64,000 bases of DNA, taken from Cafeteria roenbergensis (taxonomy: Eukaryota > Sar > Bigyra > Bicosoecida > Cafeteriaceae). The DNA lies in the NCBI GenBank assembly GCA_008330645.1, contig VLTN01000092.1:1-64000 (forward strand), given 5' to 3'. How positions within the stretch are numbered: position 1 is the stretch's first letter; every line of letters begins with the position of its first letter. Below the pieces are notes generated by a model that ran no database searches, was not told where the DNA came from, and saw only the letters and a list, made by a program, of their open reading frames with translations. The position numbers and the translations under genes were made by a program. Below, piece by piece: positions 32,317 to 43,302 of this stretch.

Positions 32317-33227
32317 TCGTCGGCGCTGGAGCGAGCAGCAGCCTGAAAGGCAGACCTACCGGAGACTGGCTGAGCAGGGCGCGGCGCCTTGACCGCCCAG
32401 CCCTGACGCGGGGAGGGATTCGAAACGACGTCGCTTGCGCCCTCGCCGCCCCAGCCGGCCGCAGCCGGTGTCCTGGGGGTCACACCGAAACGACCCTCAG
32501 GCTCCCCGCCTGTGACCCCTCCCTGGCCCCGCCAGGCATTGAGCCGGCCAGAGGCTGCCCACGCGTCGCCAGCCCACCCGGCCGGGCGCGGCTCTGCGCG
32601 GCGCCCGGGGAGGCGGATGTAAAGCCGCAGCGCCTGCTCAGGGCCAGGCGCTGCGTGCACGCTGGCCTCACTGCTCTGCCCGTCCTTCCCATGGGGAGCG
32701 TCGCCCGCGCCGCTTGCGTGCTCGCCGTGGGGGCCTACGAGCCCTGCCACGGCCGTGATATGCATGTGCTCTGGCAGAGCCGTGCCTTCGTCGTCGCAAA
32801 GCACTGCGCCCTCCAGCTGGGCCCCGGCAACGCCAATCAGCGAGCAGGCGTCTCTCAGTGCGGCCTGCACCGTGAGCCCAGCGGTGATTTGGAGCGACAC
32901 GCAAGGCGCCCCCACGACGGGACCCAGCGCACCGCCCCAGATGGCGACTTGGGCCGCCCGAGAGGCGCCACCGCCGGCCTCAGGGCAGCGAGCGGAGTCT
33001 GCGCCAGTCGCGCGTGCTGGGGCCGCGCCTCGGCCGCTGGCGGGCCGCACAACCAGCCGGGGCATGTAAGCGTCGACTGTGTGCCGCCGCTCTTGCACTG
33101 CGGACACGGCGACTCCGTCGTCCAGGCAGAAGACGAAGGGCCGCGGCACACCTGCAACTGCTGCATCGATGGCAGTGCGGGCGGCCTGCAGCGTGTCATG
33201 CAGTGCGACATGAACGAATCCCAGCAC
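27636..33227 (-). CDS. Large protein with ubiquitin-like N-terminus, p25-alpha-like region and C-terminal PH domain (5' exon missing)
   Basis: The open frame covers about 1863 residues. The coding sequence continues upstream of 33227 in a sensible way (PELVAVELWGGQ) with no ATG before an in-frame stop near 33315, so at least one 5' exon is unresolved. Residues 1-190 look like two ubiquitin-like or DIX-like folds (PRPFVFCLDDGVAVSAV; VSLQITAGLTVQAALRDA). Around residues 555-750 the pattern LWLVFAHYAGRE, LLGDCGLLLPD, VTPAELAIEFRV, SLTFEGFLCLLARLA matches the p25-alpha/TPPP EF-like helices. The last 120 residues form a PH domain (LLKFGRRGRPHRRFVWLDG, then the conserved Trp in CNRWAAALRLV). The remainder is disordered, including a poly-Gly tract from a CCG repeat at 32279. 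Membrane-cytoskeleton linkage is a plausible but unproven role. Confidence 0.6.
32277..32315. repeat. (CCG)n trinucleotide repeat in coding sequence
   Basis: About twelve CCG/GGC units encode a poly-Gly tract near residue 305 of the p25/PH protein. Confidence 0.9.
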
Positions 33228-33314
33228 CTGCCCGCCCCAGAGCTCAACAGCAACGAGCTCTGGATCTGCCAGGTTGCGCGGGGGAGGAGGAAGAAAAGCG
33301 GGGCAAGGGCGGGG

Positions 33315-34193
33315 TCACGACAGCAGTTGCGCACGGGCGTTGGCGGCGCGCCAGGCTTGCAAGCTTGTGGCCGCCGCTGTGCAGGCATTTGGCCACGCCT
33401 CAGCATCCCCGCGACATGAAGTCTCACCGTCTCGAGCTGTGCCCTCCTCTGCGAGGCTGCGGAGGGACTTGGCCGGGCGCAGCCCTCTCATGCAGCCCGC
33501 CAGGTCCTCGTGCCGCGCGCCGCAAGGGGCACGGCGGGGCGGCGAGCGGAGGCCAGCCCCTCCAAGGCCAGGCCACAGCCTGCCGGACACGCAGCCGGAC
33601 ACTGGCGCCAGCGCCTGATGGCTGGCGTTCCTGCCTGGGTGGGTGGCTGTGGGTGACTGCATGTCCGGGCGTGCGCTCGCGCTCGGCTCTGCAGCGACTG
33701 TCGCACACGCAGCCGTCCGGCGGCCGCCGAGGCGCAGCAGCTACCCTCCACGCGAGGCAAGGTGGGGGGTGAGGAGCGCCGCTTCGACGGGGTGCTCTGT
33801 GTTCATTGTTGGGGGTCGGCAATGGCGCATTGCCGCCTACATCGCGACTCTGTCTGGTGCACTCTGAGCGGCCTCCCGACTCTTCAAGCGGAGGCGGCTT
33901 TGGATAGTGAGCGCGTGCGTCGCGGCGGCTCGCCGTGTCTTGTGTGCGGTTGAAGCCGTTGCGGGCCCGTGGCGAGGTGGCGACAAACAGGTAGTTCGCA
34001 GGCTCAAGGGGCCGGCCGAGGGCCGGGAACGCACACACGCAAGCCTGTCCACGGAATGACACGCATCCCAAGCATTGGCGCGCACCTGCGGACCCCTGGG
34101 GGCACGCGCGGCGAGGGCTTGGGCACGCGAGAGCAGGCAAACAGAGAGAGAGATGCCGCAGCCACGCAAGCAGGCGAAATCCACCCGCCTGGC
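33315..34193. other. Gap, likely holds the 5' exon(s) and promoter of the p25/PH gene
   Basis: About 880 bp between the upstream limit of the p25/PH frame and the NOG1 stop. I could not identify a convincing first exon. Several ATGs and GT donors exist but none is favoured. Confidence 0.4.
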
Positions 34194-36678
34194 TCAACGC
34201 CAGTCGGTGGTGCCGATGCCGCGCTTTCCGGAGAAGAGATGCTTGGGCATCTTGGTGCCGATGAACCTGTCGCCCTCGCCCTTGCGCCCCTCGCTCTGCA
34301 TCTTCTTCTGGGCCCGGCGGCTGGACTTGATGGCTCTGCTCTTCATCTCCAGGTCGCGGAAGCCCTCGCCCTCCTGCGGCGCGGCCACGCCCTTCATGAC
34401 GGACTTGGAGCGGCGGCGCTTGGCGCGCTCGACACCCTCGTCCATCTCCACATCGCTGCCGTCGGCGCCCTCGCCGTCCTCGGGCCTGCGGTCCGTCGAG
34501 CGTCCGCGCTTCCCCTGCCGGCGCACGGGGGCCGCCTTTGCCACCGCGGCGGCGCCGCTGGCGTCCATGCCCAGCGTCTCGAGGTGCGCTGCCAGGCCCG
34601 GGCGGGTCATGGCGCGTCCGCGCACAGTCTTGGGCATGACCGCCGAGTTGGTGGCCTGGCGCAGGCGCGACTGCATGGAGCGGACGGCGCGCTGGCCCCG
34701 CACCGCCTTGGCGAGACGGGCCTCGGCGATGGCCTCGGCGCGCTCCAGCGGGGTCTTGGCGGCCTCGAGCGCAGACGCAGCGGCTGCCTCGCGCGAGTAG
34801 CGCGCCTCGAGGGCGGCCTCCTCAGCCTCCAGGGCCTCCAGGCGGGTGAGGATCTCGGGGTCCACGTAGTCGACGACGTTGCGCCCGTCCATGATCTCCG
34901 GCATGACGTCGCGCTTCCAGTCCTCCTCGTCGAGCAGGTAGTTCTTGGACATGTCGGCGCTGTACACGCCCACGCCGCCCTGCTCGCGCTCCAGGTCCAC
35001 CTCAAGCTTGCGGATGCCCTCCGTGCGGCTCGAGGCGGCTGCCGCGGGGCCGGCCGCCGAGTGCGAGCTGGCGGCGGCAGCCGCAGCAGCCGCCTCGTCG
35101 GCGTCCATCGGCAGGTCCTCGCCCGCCGCGTCCGCAGCGCGCGCGCGCGCCACGGACGCAGGGATGTGGGAGGGGCGGGCGCGGGTGTCGCGGGGCTTGG
35201 GCATGGTCACCACGAGACGGTGGCTGACCTCGGCGAGGCGGGAGCCGGCCTTCTTGGCGTCCGTGCGCGAGGCGAGGAGCTGGTCGCAGGCCTCGTTGCG
35301 CACGACCATCACGCCCTCCTCGGTCACGTTGGAGAGGGAGGTGATGGAGGCACCGGCATCCTTGGCCGTTGCGGCGATCTGCAGTGAGCAACAGCGGCAG
35401 CGGAAGGCAGCAGGCGAAGAACAGCGTCAAGGGGGGCGCGGCGATGCAGGGCACGGAAAGGCGCCTGGTCCCGAAGACGATGGCGCAGGGAAACAAGGAC
35501 AGCGGACCGCACGAGCACGAGCACAAGCACGGGCGGGAAGGAGGGAGTGTACCCAAACCGTGAATGGGCCTCATCCTTGGGAAGGAGAAGGGCCCACAAA
35601 CCGCGGTTTGGACGAGGCTTGCGCCTGGGTGTTGGCAAGCGTTTTAGCCCACTGCGCCTGTGAAGGGCACAGCAGGAGGTATTCCTGCCGGAATGGCGCG
35701 CAGTGGCAAGGCGGGCGGGCGGGCGGGGCAGGCAGGTGGCGGCGGGGCTCGTCCGCGCGGTCTCACCAGCGCCTTGGAGGCGTCGTCGAGCGTGCTCATG
35801 GGCTGGAGGTCCGTCTTGGTGCAAACGATGGTGAGGGGCTTGCGGGCGAAGAGCGGCTTGATGGAGTCGAACAGGTCGCACTGGGCCTGGATGGAGTGGC
35901 CGCAGGTTTCGCTGATGTCGAGGAAGAAGAGGATGGCGGCCTGGAGGTGGGCAAGCGCCGTGATGGACTGCATCTCGATGGTGTTGCGCGCCTCGAGGGG
36001 CTTGTCAAGGATCCCCGGGGTGTCGATCACCTGCCACGGCACGTAGCGGTAGTCGCAGTGGCCCACGAACAGGGACTTGGTGGTGAAAGCGTACGGCTGC
36101 ACGTCCACGTCGGCGTTGGTCACCTTGTTCATGAAGGAGCTCTTTCCCACGTTGGGGAAGCCGCACACCAGCAGGGTGCGCGTGTTGGGGTTGATGGCCG
36201 GGAGACGGGCGAGGTGCTTGCGCACCTCCTCGAGGTACTCGAGCGCGGCCTTGTGCTTGCGCACCACAGTGCACATTCGCCCGAGGGCAGCGCGCTTGAT
36301 GTGCTTGCACCGGAACGCGGTGTCGCCGTACTTGAGCGCGCGCACGTAGTCCTTGCCGATGGCAGTGATGATGTTCTTGGCGCCGTTGACCTGGCCAAGG
36401 GCGAGCTTGTAGTGGTCCCGGTCGTAGAGCACGTTGATGAGGTCGGCGTAGAAGGGGTGAATGTCGTCGAGGCGCGGGAAGTCCGTGACGATCTGGCCAA
36501 GCTTCTCCTCCCAAAAGGTCTGTGCGAGACGGACCTTGGTCATGTAGAACTCGCGGACGCGGGTGATGTGGAACTGGGGGTGAATTTGGGTGGCGCTCTT
36601 GCGCATCACGCGCGAGAGCACGGTGTCGATGAGCTCATGGGCCTTGGCCACGGGCTTGACCGCCTTGAAGTCGTACAT
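34194..36678 (-). CDS. NOG1: Nucleolar GTP-binding protein 1 (60S ribosome biogenesis GTPase)
   Basis: Two exons, 35767-36678 and 34194-35378, join in phase 0 across a 388-bp intron (donor GTGAGA, acceptor CTGCAG) to give 698 residues. The junction reads [19 protein letters not shown]1 is an Obg-type GTPase needed for pre-60S maturation in the nucleolus. Visible: the N-terminal helical domain opening [11 protein letters not shown]1 [10 protein letters not shown]3 DTPG and G4 TKTD. The conserved C-terminus [16 protein letters not shown] matches the family. The length is close to that of yeast and animal NOG1 (about 630-650), with an extra Ala-rich insertion after residue 360. It is divergent from the PDHX-like gene. 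Confidence 0.95.
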
Positions 36679-37299
36679 GACTCCTCAGACAAGCGAGCAG
36701 GTGCTTGCGGGGCGCCGGAGCTGGCCTCGGTCGTGCGCAAGGCTCGCAGCCTGGAAGTGCCAGCAGTCGAAGGCAGCAGAGTCGGAGCGCTTCCGGCTCT
36801 GCTTCCATCGTTTGCAGCGGAGGGGTTGCCTTTCGCCTCGATTGCGGGCGCCGTTCCCCTGCCCCGGCCGAGCGCGCAACGTCCTCGCCCACCCAAACAC
36901 CACCACACTCGGACGGTGGTGCGCGACGGGCTGCGTGCGGTTGTCCCTTCGCGCGCCCTCGCTGGGCCAGAGTGGGGGCAGCCGCGCGACGTTCGCAACC
37001 TGGCCTCGCGCTCCCAGAGTTGTGCGGCCCCGTGTCCCGGCCCGCTGCTGCTCGGGAAGCTGAGGGCGCACCGAGGGCGGCGCGTGGCGCGGCGAATGCG
37101 GGCCGTTCCCGTCCCGCCGCTCCGCCCTGCGAGGCCGGCCGGCAATCCCTCCCAGCAGCAACCTCGCGCTTTGGCAGCAGGCGGCTGGCTCTGCCGGAAG
37201 CCCGCGTGCGAGCTCGACGCCGGCGGGTCTGCGGCGCGCGCGGCCTCTCGCCGGGCGCGCACGGCGCCCCTCCTGCCCGGCGGCGCGAGCGCGCACGTG
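36679..37299. promoter_or_regulatory. Divergent promoter region of NOG1 and the PDHX-like gene
   Basis: 621 bp between the ATGs. The frame of the PDHX-like gene is open upstream of 37300 but lacks targeting-peptide character there. No TATA box is obvious. Confidence 0.4.
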
Positions 37300-39006
37300 A
37301 TGATGCGCCGTGGCGTCTCCCGCCCCACCGCGTCGGTGGTGGCCGCTTGCAGGCGCGCGGCGGCCGAGGAGGGCTTGCTCGCGCGTCCGCTTGTTGCCGG
37401 GTTCGTCTCCGCGGCGCGCGGCGGCCTGCCCGCCCGGGCGCCCCGCGAGGCTGGCGTCCTCGCTCCAGCGATCGTGTCTGTGGCCGTGGGGCGCCGCTCC
37501 GTGACGGACTTTGGCGCGTCCAACCCGCTCAAGATGCCGGCGCTGAGCCCCACGATGAGCAGCGGAACGGTGTGCCGCTGGCTCGTGGCCGAGGGCGACG
37601 CGGTGTCCGCGGGGGACACGGTCGCGGAGATCGAGACCGATAAGGCGACGGTGTCGTACGAGGTGCACGACGACGGCTTCATGGCCAAGATCCTTGTGCC
37701 GGGCGGCTCCGAGGACGTGCCCGTCGGCACCGTGCTCGCCCTCATGGTGGACGACGAGGGCGACCTCGCGGATGTCCAGTCGCACGACTGGTCGGCCGTG
37801 CTTGCTGCGGGCAAGGCCGCGTCTGGCGAGACGAGCAAAGCCGAGGAGGGCTCGGCGCACGACGGCGCACGCGCCAACGCGTCTTCGGCGGCCTCGTTCG
37901 GGAGCAAGCGCACCTCCCCCGCCGCCGCGCACCTGGTTCGCACGCACGGCCTGGACATCAGCGCGCTCGAGGGCACTGGGAGGCACGGCGTGGTGACCAA
38001 GGGCGACGTTCTCGTGATGATGGGCAAGGCTCCCGCCTCGGCGCTGCCTCGCAAGGCGGCTGGCCACGCCCCGGCCAGCAAGGCGCCGCCCGCGGCGGCT
38101 CTCAGCGCTGCTGCCAACGCGCCGTCGTCGACAGCCGCGGCTCCCGCCGCGGCGGCGCCCCCCGCGCTGGCCGCGGCCGTGCCGCTGGACCAGATTGTCG
38201 ACCTGGGCGGCAACCTGCCCCCCGCCGTGTTCGACGCGCCGGAGCGCCCCGCTTCCGCGGCCCCCGGCGCCTTTGAGGACGCCAAGCCGTCCACGATGCG
38301 CAAGGTCATCGCGGGGCGCCTCACGGAGAGCATGAGCACCGTGCCGCACTCCTACGCCGTGATGGACTGCCGCATCGACAACCTCCTCGCCCTCCGCCAG
38401 CGCCTCAAGGCCGTCGGCGTCAACGTTAGCGTCAACGACCTTGTCATCAAGGCCGTGGCCAAGGCGCTGGTGGCGGTGCCGGAGGTGAACTGCCGATTCG
38501 ACGCCGAGTCGGGCACCGTCAAGGCCAACGACTCCGTCGACATCAGCGTCGCCGTGGCCACGGACGGCGGCCTCATCACCCCCATCGTCACGCACGCAGA
38601 CACGCTCGGCCTGGCCGGCATCAACGCCGCAGTCAAGGACCTGGCGGCCAGGGCCCGCAAGGGCAAGCTCGCGCCTCACGAGTACCAGGGCGGCTCCTTC
38701 TCCGTGAGCAACCTCGGCATGTTCGGGATCGACGAGTTCACCGCGGTCATCAACCCCCCCCAGGCGTGCATCCTTGCCGTGGGCCGCGGCGCCCAGCGGG
38801 CAGTTCTTCCCGCAGACAACGCGGCTGTGGCCGCGGACGTCGATGACCTCGGCGACGGCCCCGCCCCGGGCGTGACGCCCGAGCTCGCCACCGTCATGTC
38901 CGTCACCATGTCCTCCGACCGCCGCGTCGTGGACGACGCCATTGCCGGCCAGTTCCTCGCCGCCTTCCGCCTCCACTGCGAGACGCCCGACCTCCTCATG
39001 GCCTAG
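37300..39006 (+). CDS. Pyruvate dehydrogenase complex E2-like protein, closest in motifs to PDHX (E3-binding protein)
   Basis: The frame encodes 568 residues. The N-terminus MMRRGVSRPTASVVAACRRA and the following Arg/Ala-rich stretch look like a mitochondrial presequence. One lipoyl domain follows (residues about 75-155, lipoyl-Lys motif EIETDKATVSYEV), then a peripheral-subunit-binding domain (LVRTHGLDISALEGTG, then GVVTKGDVL). The C-terminal catalytic-type domain runs from about 330 to the end. The active-site segment reads SSDRRVVDDA where acetyltransferase E2 enzymes have DHRxxDGA, so the catalytic His is Arg and the Gly is Asp. Animal PDHX has a very similar SSDSRVVDDE segment and shares FGIDEFTAVINPPQACILAVG. 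It is therefore likely a structural E3-binding subunit; a second, catalytic E2 should exist elsewhere. A true but unusual E2 is the alternative. Confidence 0.85.
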   Translation: MMRRGVSRPTASVVAACRRAAAEEGLLARPLVAGFVSAARGGLPARAPREAGVLAPAIVSVAVGRRSVTDFGASNPLKMPALSPTMSSGTVCRWLVAEGDAVSAGDTVAEIETDKATVSYEVHDDGFMAKILVPGGSEDVPVGTVLALMVDDEGDLADVQSHDWSAVLAAGKAASGETSKAEEGSAHDGARANASSAASFGSKRTSPAAAHLVRTHGLDISALEGTGRHGVVTKGDVLVMMGKAPASALPRKAAGHAPASKAPPAAALSAAANAPSSTAAAPAAAAPPALAAAVPLDQIVDLGGNLPPAVFDAPERPASAAPGAFEDAKPSTMRKVIAGRLTESMSTVPHSYAVMDCRIDNLLALRQRLKAVGVNVSVNDLVIKAVAKALVAVPEVNCRFDAESGTVKANDSVDISVAVATDGGLITPIVTHADTLGLAGINAAVKDLAARARKGKLAPHEYQGGSFSVSNLGMFGIDEFTAVINPPQACILAVGRGAQRAVLPADNAAVAADVDDLGDGPAPGVTPELATVMSVTMSSDRRVVDDAIAGQFLAAFRLHCETPDLLMA

Positions 39007-39085
39007 GCGCGAGGCCAGACGTCGCCGACCGTCTGCGTGCGGTGCCCTGCTGCTGCAAATTCGTCCGACTGCCTCCATAGCGCAG

Positions 39086-39252
39086 CGCCCTCGCCCACAC
39101 TCTCGCCCACTCTCGCACTCACGCCCCCGCCCGCAGCGCCCTCGCCCACACTCTCGCCCACGCCTACGCCCACGCGCCCGCCGGCAGCACTCGCCAACAT
39201 TCCCTCCCGCAGCGCACGCCCACGTTTCCGCCGGCAGCACTCGCCAGGCTCA
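39086..39252. repeat. Degenerate minisatellite of CTCGCCCAC(A/G)C units
   Basis: Irregular repeats of GCCCTCGCCCACACTCTCGC and CCGCCGGCAGCACTCGCCA alternate through about 165 bp. Confidence 0.8.
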
Positions 39253-39391
39253 CGCCCACGCATCAAACAATCTCCTGGCGCATCGGCGGCGTGTTAGCAG
39301 CCAGCGTGGCGAAGGCACCGCGGCGACCAAGGGCGAGCCCTTTGCGATGGCCAGGGCGCTTGGACAAGAGACTCGCACGGGCCAGCAGCGC

Positions 39392-39422
<31 letters not shown>
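39392..39422. repeat. (GA)n microsatellite
   Basis: About 12 nearly uninterrupted AG units followed by GGGAGAGAC. Confidence 0.9.
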
Positions 39423-39523
39423 CAGGGAGCACGCGGGCGGTCGAGTGGGTGGCGGTTTTTGGACACAGGTCACGCATGCGACGGCGGGCAGCAGCGCGCG
39501 GCAGGACGACACAACACCCTGCC

Positions 39524-41468
39524 TCACGCCTCCACATCGGCAGCGGCGGCAGCGGCGGCGGAGTCAAGGCCCACGCCGCGAAGGCGCAGGATGTCGGCGG
39601 TCGCCTCGTCCACCGCAGCCTGGCTGGGGCGGCCGGAGGCGGTGGGCTTGCACCCGGCGAGGTGCACGAACTCCTGCTCAGAGCAGCCCAGGGCGTCGTG
39701 CGCCACGGAGGCGAAGCCCTCGTCGGCGAAGAGGCCTGCCTGCTGGATCTCGAGGCGGGTCAGCCACTGGTGGTCGTCGTACTGGCTGGGCATCTCCACG
39801 CGGCCGTCCAGGATGTCGGCGCGGAAGAGGAACACCTTGCGGCCGTAGCTCTGCCGGCGGCTCTGCTCCTCCTCGTCGAACGGCTGGAGGTGCACGGCCA
39901 TTGGGCCCGAGCCCACGACCCAGAAGTTGATGTCTTGGCCGAAGGCGTTGGTGGTGGACCGGTGCACGGCGGCGGCGAGCGGGGAGAGCTTGAACCCGTG
40001 GGGGCTGAGCACGGGGTCGGCGGTGAGGCTGGCGGCGTGGTCGAAGGCGGCGCCGGGGAACACCCAGCGGCCGGTGCTGGCCTCGCGCACCACCAGGACG
40101 AGGCGGTCGGCGAAGGCGCGGTCGAGGGTGCGCGTGTTCCCGAGCTCGTCGTTCTTGGTGGTGCGGGGCACCTCCCTGGTGGAGCTGGCGACGAACTGGG
40201 AGGCGGCGCCGCCTTCGCCGCGGAGGGCGGAGGCACGGCGCTCGAGGTCGTCGGCGCCGTACTTGGACTCCGTCTCTGCCGCCTCCTTGGCCTTGCGGCG
40301 GTCCTTGGTGGTGCCAGGCCCGGTCTCGTGCGCCGGCCCGGACTCGTCGTTGTCGTTGACTCCTCCCCCGCTGAGAGCCGCCTCCCGCTTGCGGCGCTGC
40401 GCCTCGAGCGCCTCGGCCTTGAGGTCCTCCAGCATGCGCTCAAGCTCCGCCGGGGTCTCCGGCTTCTCGGCGGCGCGGCGCGCGTCGCGAACGGTGCGGA
40501 AGGCCGTCTCCCAGGGCATCTCGTCTGCCGTGATGATGGGGGGGCGCTCGAGCATCCTGCGGGGCCGCGGGCGCGCAGCGTGACAGGGAGAGGCGGGCAA
40601 GGCGTGGCGCGCTGAGCGCGGGGCGCGTAGGGCGCGTGGCGCGCTGAGCGCGGGGCGCGTAGGGGGCGAGGCGCGTAGGGGGCGGGGCGAGACGGACGGC
40701 GGGCGCCTCGCCGCGGGCGAGAAAGCGACGCGGCTGCAAGGGCGGGGGGCCGCGCAGTGTGCCGCTTGCGCGCAGCGCAGGGGCAGCGCCGCACCGAGCT
40801 CCAACCTCCGGCATGTGCGGGCGCGAGCTCACGTGGCAAAGTGGAGCTCCGGCGGGTTGGCGAAGCCAGCGGCTGCCTCCTCGAACGCGGCGAGCTGCTC
40901 CGCGAAGGAAGTCTTCTTCGCCGTGCGCAGCGCCAGGTTGTTGTGCGCGCGCAGGAGGCGGGGGTCGTTGCTGTCCTTGTACGGCTTGCCGTTGCGCTGG
41001 AAGTCGTGGTCGGGCGTGGCGGTGAGCACTGCGAGACGGGAAAGCCGACCAGAGGCAAATACCAAGCGAGTCAGCGACAGGCAAGCAGCAGCAGGCGCTC
41101 CGTCGCATCCGCACACGCACGGGCCAAGTGCGTGTCGCGGCAGCGGGGAAAAGTCGGCTGCCGCCGTCGGTGGCTGGGGCAGCGGGGGGGGCTGAGCGCG
41201 ATCGGCGCCAGCTGCGTGCCGCCCATGGCGGGGCGCACGCAGCGGAACCGCGTCCCGGGCGGCCGACTGGCTCACTCTTCGGCCTGCGCTTCTGCTTGTG
41301 GTACGGCCTGGGCCGGTCCCGCTGGCCATACTTGCGGGAGTAGGCTCGCGCAGGCGCCGCGCCCGCCGGCGCTGGGCGAAGCGCGGCGGCAGTGGACGGT
41401 GCCGCGACCCGTGCCACCATCCGGCTCGAGGCCAGGGCGCTCCCTCTTGCTGCGCGCACGGCAAGCAT
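39524..41468 (-). CDS. MRPL46: Mitochondrial large ribosomal subunit protein mL46
   Basis: Three exons: 41276-41468, 40833-41028 and 39524-40556. The introns are GT-AG (donors GTGAGC and GTGAGC, acceptors TCGCAG and CCGCAG), with phases 1 and 2 in agreement, giving 473 residues. The N-terminus (MLAVRAARGSALASSRMVARVA, with a second ATG at 41420) is an Arg/Ala-rich mitochondrial presequence. Exon junctions read RRPK-MLTATPDHD and ELHFAT-MLERPPIIT. Family features in the last exon are the ERPPIIT start and the Nudix-like core TLDRAFADRLVLVVREASTGRWVFPG, then GRKVFLFRADIL and HQWLTRLEI. mL46 has a Nudix fold without the catalytic box and sits in the mitoribosome. The protein is longer than human MRPL46 (about 280), mostly from the N-terminal exons and a charged Ala/Lys/Glu insertion. 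Frames starting in the introns are discarded. Confidence 0.82.
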
Positions 41469-41829
41469 CCTTGGGCCAGCGACTGGCGGCGGGGCGCTCC
41501 CGCGGGCACCCGTGCGGGCTCGCCAAAGGGCGATGGCAAGCGATTGGCGACTGGCTGGCGTCCCGGCAGAGCCAGCGCCGCCCGTGCAACGTTTGCTGGC
41601 GCGGCAATATCTCGCTCCGCAGGCGTTGCGGCAACCCATGGCGCCGGCGGAGCGCACAGCAGAACCGGCAATTGGCCGCGAACGCTTGTCGGGCAGGTGG
41701 TGTGCCCGCGCGCGGCCAGAGGGTGCGCTCCCCGCGACCGTTCGCGCGCTTGGAAGCGGTTGCCGGCAGGAGCGACCCCGCGAGTCCTCTCCAGTTCCCT
41801 CCGAGCCGCGAAAGCCCGGCCCTGCTGCC
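41469..41829. promoter_or_regulatory. Divergent promoter of mL46 and the four-TM gene
   Basis: 361 bp between start codons. No distinct motif is recognised. Confidence 0.35.
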
Positions 41830-42877
41830 ATGCAGCAGCAGCCCTTCGAGGTGGATGCGAAGACAGTGGCCGCGCTGTCAGCGCGCGACGGGGCGCCAGC
41901 GCGCTCGGACTCGGTTGTCATCGGGCGCCAACCCGTGCTTGAGGAGCACTCGGCGGTTGAAGCTGTGCTGCGGGTGAAGCTGCACGCGTGTGCGATCACC
42001 GTGGCCGCGGTGTCGATAATTCTTCTCATTGCGTCTATGGTGAGCCGCGCGCGCCCCCCTGCAGTCCCGCTGTGGCATGCCGGGCTGGCGGCGTCTGCGT
42101 TCGCGCCTGCCGCGTCCCTCCGCTCTGGCCACCGCCCTCTCCTCGGGCTCGCCCAATTCCCCGCCGCCGCAGGTCTCGCCCGTGATGGACGGCGTGCTCT
42201 CCGACGGCACTTCGTTCGGCGTCATGGCCTTCCAAGTGCGCCTGTGCCCCCCGCCAGGGGCGGCGGCGGCCGCCTGCGTGGCGGCGTCGGCGTTTGCGCC
42301 ACTGCCGCCCAAGTACGCCAACGAGCCTCTGGGGTCGCACCTGACCTCCGCGGCGGTCGGCGGTGTGCTTCAACTGCTGTCGCTGCTGACCGTGGCTGCG
42401 TTCGTAGCGCTGGCTGCGGTGCGAGCGCGAGACGAGACCATGCTGGGCCGCATCCACAGCGCGTGCGAGCTGCGGGCAGGAATCGTCGTACCTGGGGTCG
42501 GCATCCTGGCGTCGCTCCTGTGCGTTGTTGGGGCCCTGTTTGTGGTCGCAAACACCGACGGGGGCGACCGGAACCCCAGCGACTCGACCGGCCCGGGCTT
42601 CAATCTGGCAATGTCTGCGTTCTGCATGATTGGTTGCGCCGTCGTGTGCACCGCTGCGGGCTCCCACGAGATTGCAGGGGTGCGCTACCAGCGGCGGCGG
42701 GAGGCCGAGGCGGCGTGGCAACGGAGCCGGCGCAGCAGCCGAGGCTCCAGCACGGCTGCTGTGCTGGCCGCGGTCGACGGGGCGCGGGCGCCTACCGCCC
42801 TCGCCGTGCGGGCGGCGTCGCGCGGGAAATCAGGCATTGTCGGCACTGACAATCCCGCCCGCAGCCATCGCGTCTGA
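41830..42877 (+). CDS. Four-transmembrane protein of unknown function
   Basis: Two exons, 41830-42039 and 42173-42877, join in phase 0 across a 133-bp intron (donor GTGAGC, acceptor CCGCAG) to give 304 residues. TM1 (CAITVAAVSIILLIASM) ends exon 1. An extracellular loop with two Cys follows, then TM2 (VLQLLSLLTVAAFVALAAV), TM3 (GIVVPGVGILASLLCVVGAL) and TM4 (LAMSAFCMIGCAVVCTAAG). The basic, Ser-rich C-terminal tail (RRREAEAAWQRSRRSSRGSS) is probably cytosolic. The topology resembles claudin-, amastin- or tetraspanin-type proteins, but no signature motif places it in one family. It is divergent from the mL46 gene. Confidence 0.68.
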
Positions 42878-43302
42878 CTTGTGGCACCTCTGCGTACGCG
42901 CTTGTGCTGCGGCTCTCCGCTCGTCCTACGCAGGATTGGGCCGAGCCGAATGCGCCATTTGCATGGTTTCGTTGTATTTCGAGGATGCCCTCGGTCTCGC
43001 GATGCGCGCCCCAAGCTGCGCCTCGTCGATTGCGGGATGCGCGACCAATTGCGAGAAGAGTTTTCGAGGCATCGGCGCGAGCAAGGCTGCCACACGCTGT
43101 CAGGGATGCTGCCGACCCGCCCAAGCCCCAGCGCAGGGGCAGAGTGCCATGTAGTGCCACCAAGCCGTCGCGCACTGCCCAGCGGTCGCCGACAAGCGGT
43201 CCAAGAGCGCAAGTTGACGTTGGCAGAGCGTCTTGCGCCGCAATTAATCCGCCAGCGATCAGGCACTCCACGGCTCACGCTGCAGGGAAGCGCTCCCCAA
43301 GT
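42878..43302. other. Intergenic
   Basis: 425 bp between two plus-strand genes; it presumably holds the methyltransferase promoter. The region near 42940-43000 is less GC-rich. I see no gene. Confidence 0.45.

Larger units (their letters stand above)
39007..39523. other. Convergent intergenic region with minisatellite and GA repeat
   Basis: Holds the 3' ends of the PDHX-like (+) and mL46 (-) genes. It contains a degenerate CTCGCCCACGC-type minisatellite and a GA microsatellite, listed separately. No gene is seen. Confidence 0.6.

Noticed and set aside
36685-39240. Long minus-strand frame of 851 codons opposite the PDHX-like gene
   Set aside because: It is an antisense shadow caused by high GC and codon bias; its peptide is low-complexity and the plus strand encodes an unmistakable E2-family protein.
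40829-42029. Separate genes in the minus-strand frames 5' of the mL46 last exon
   Set aside because: GT-AG boundaries with matching phases show they are the first two exons of the mL46 gene plus intron read-through.
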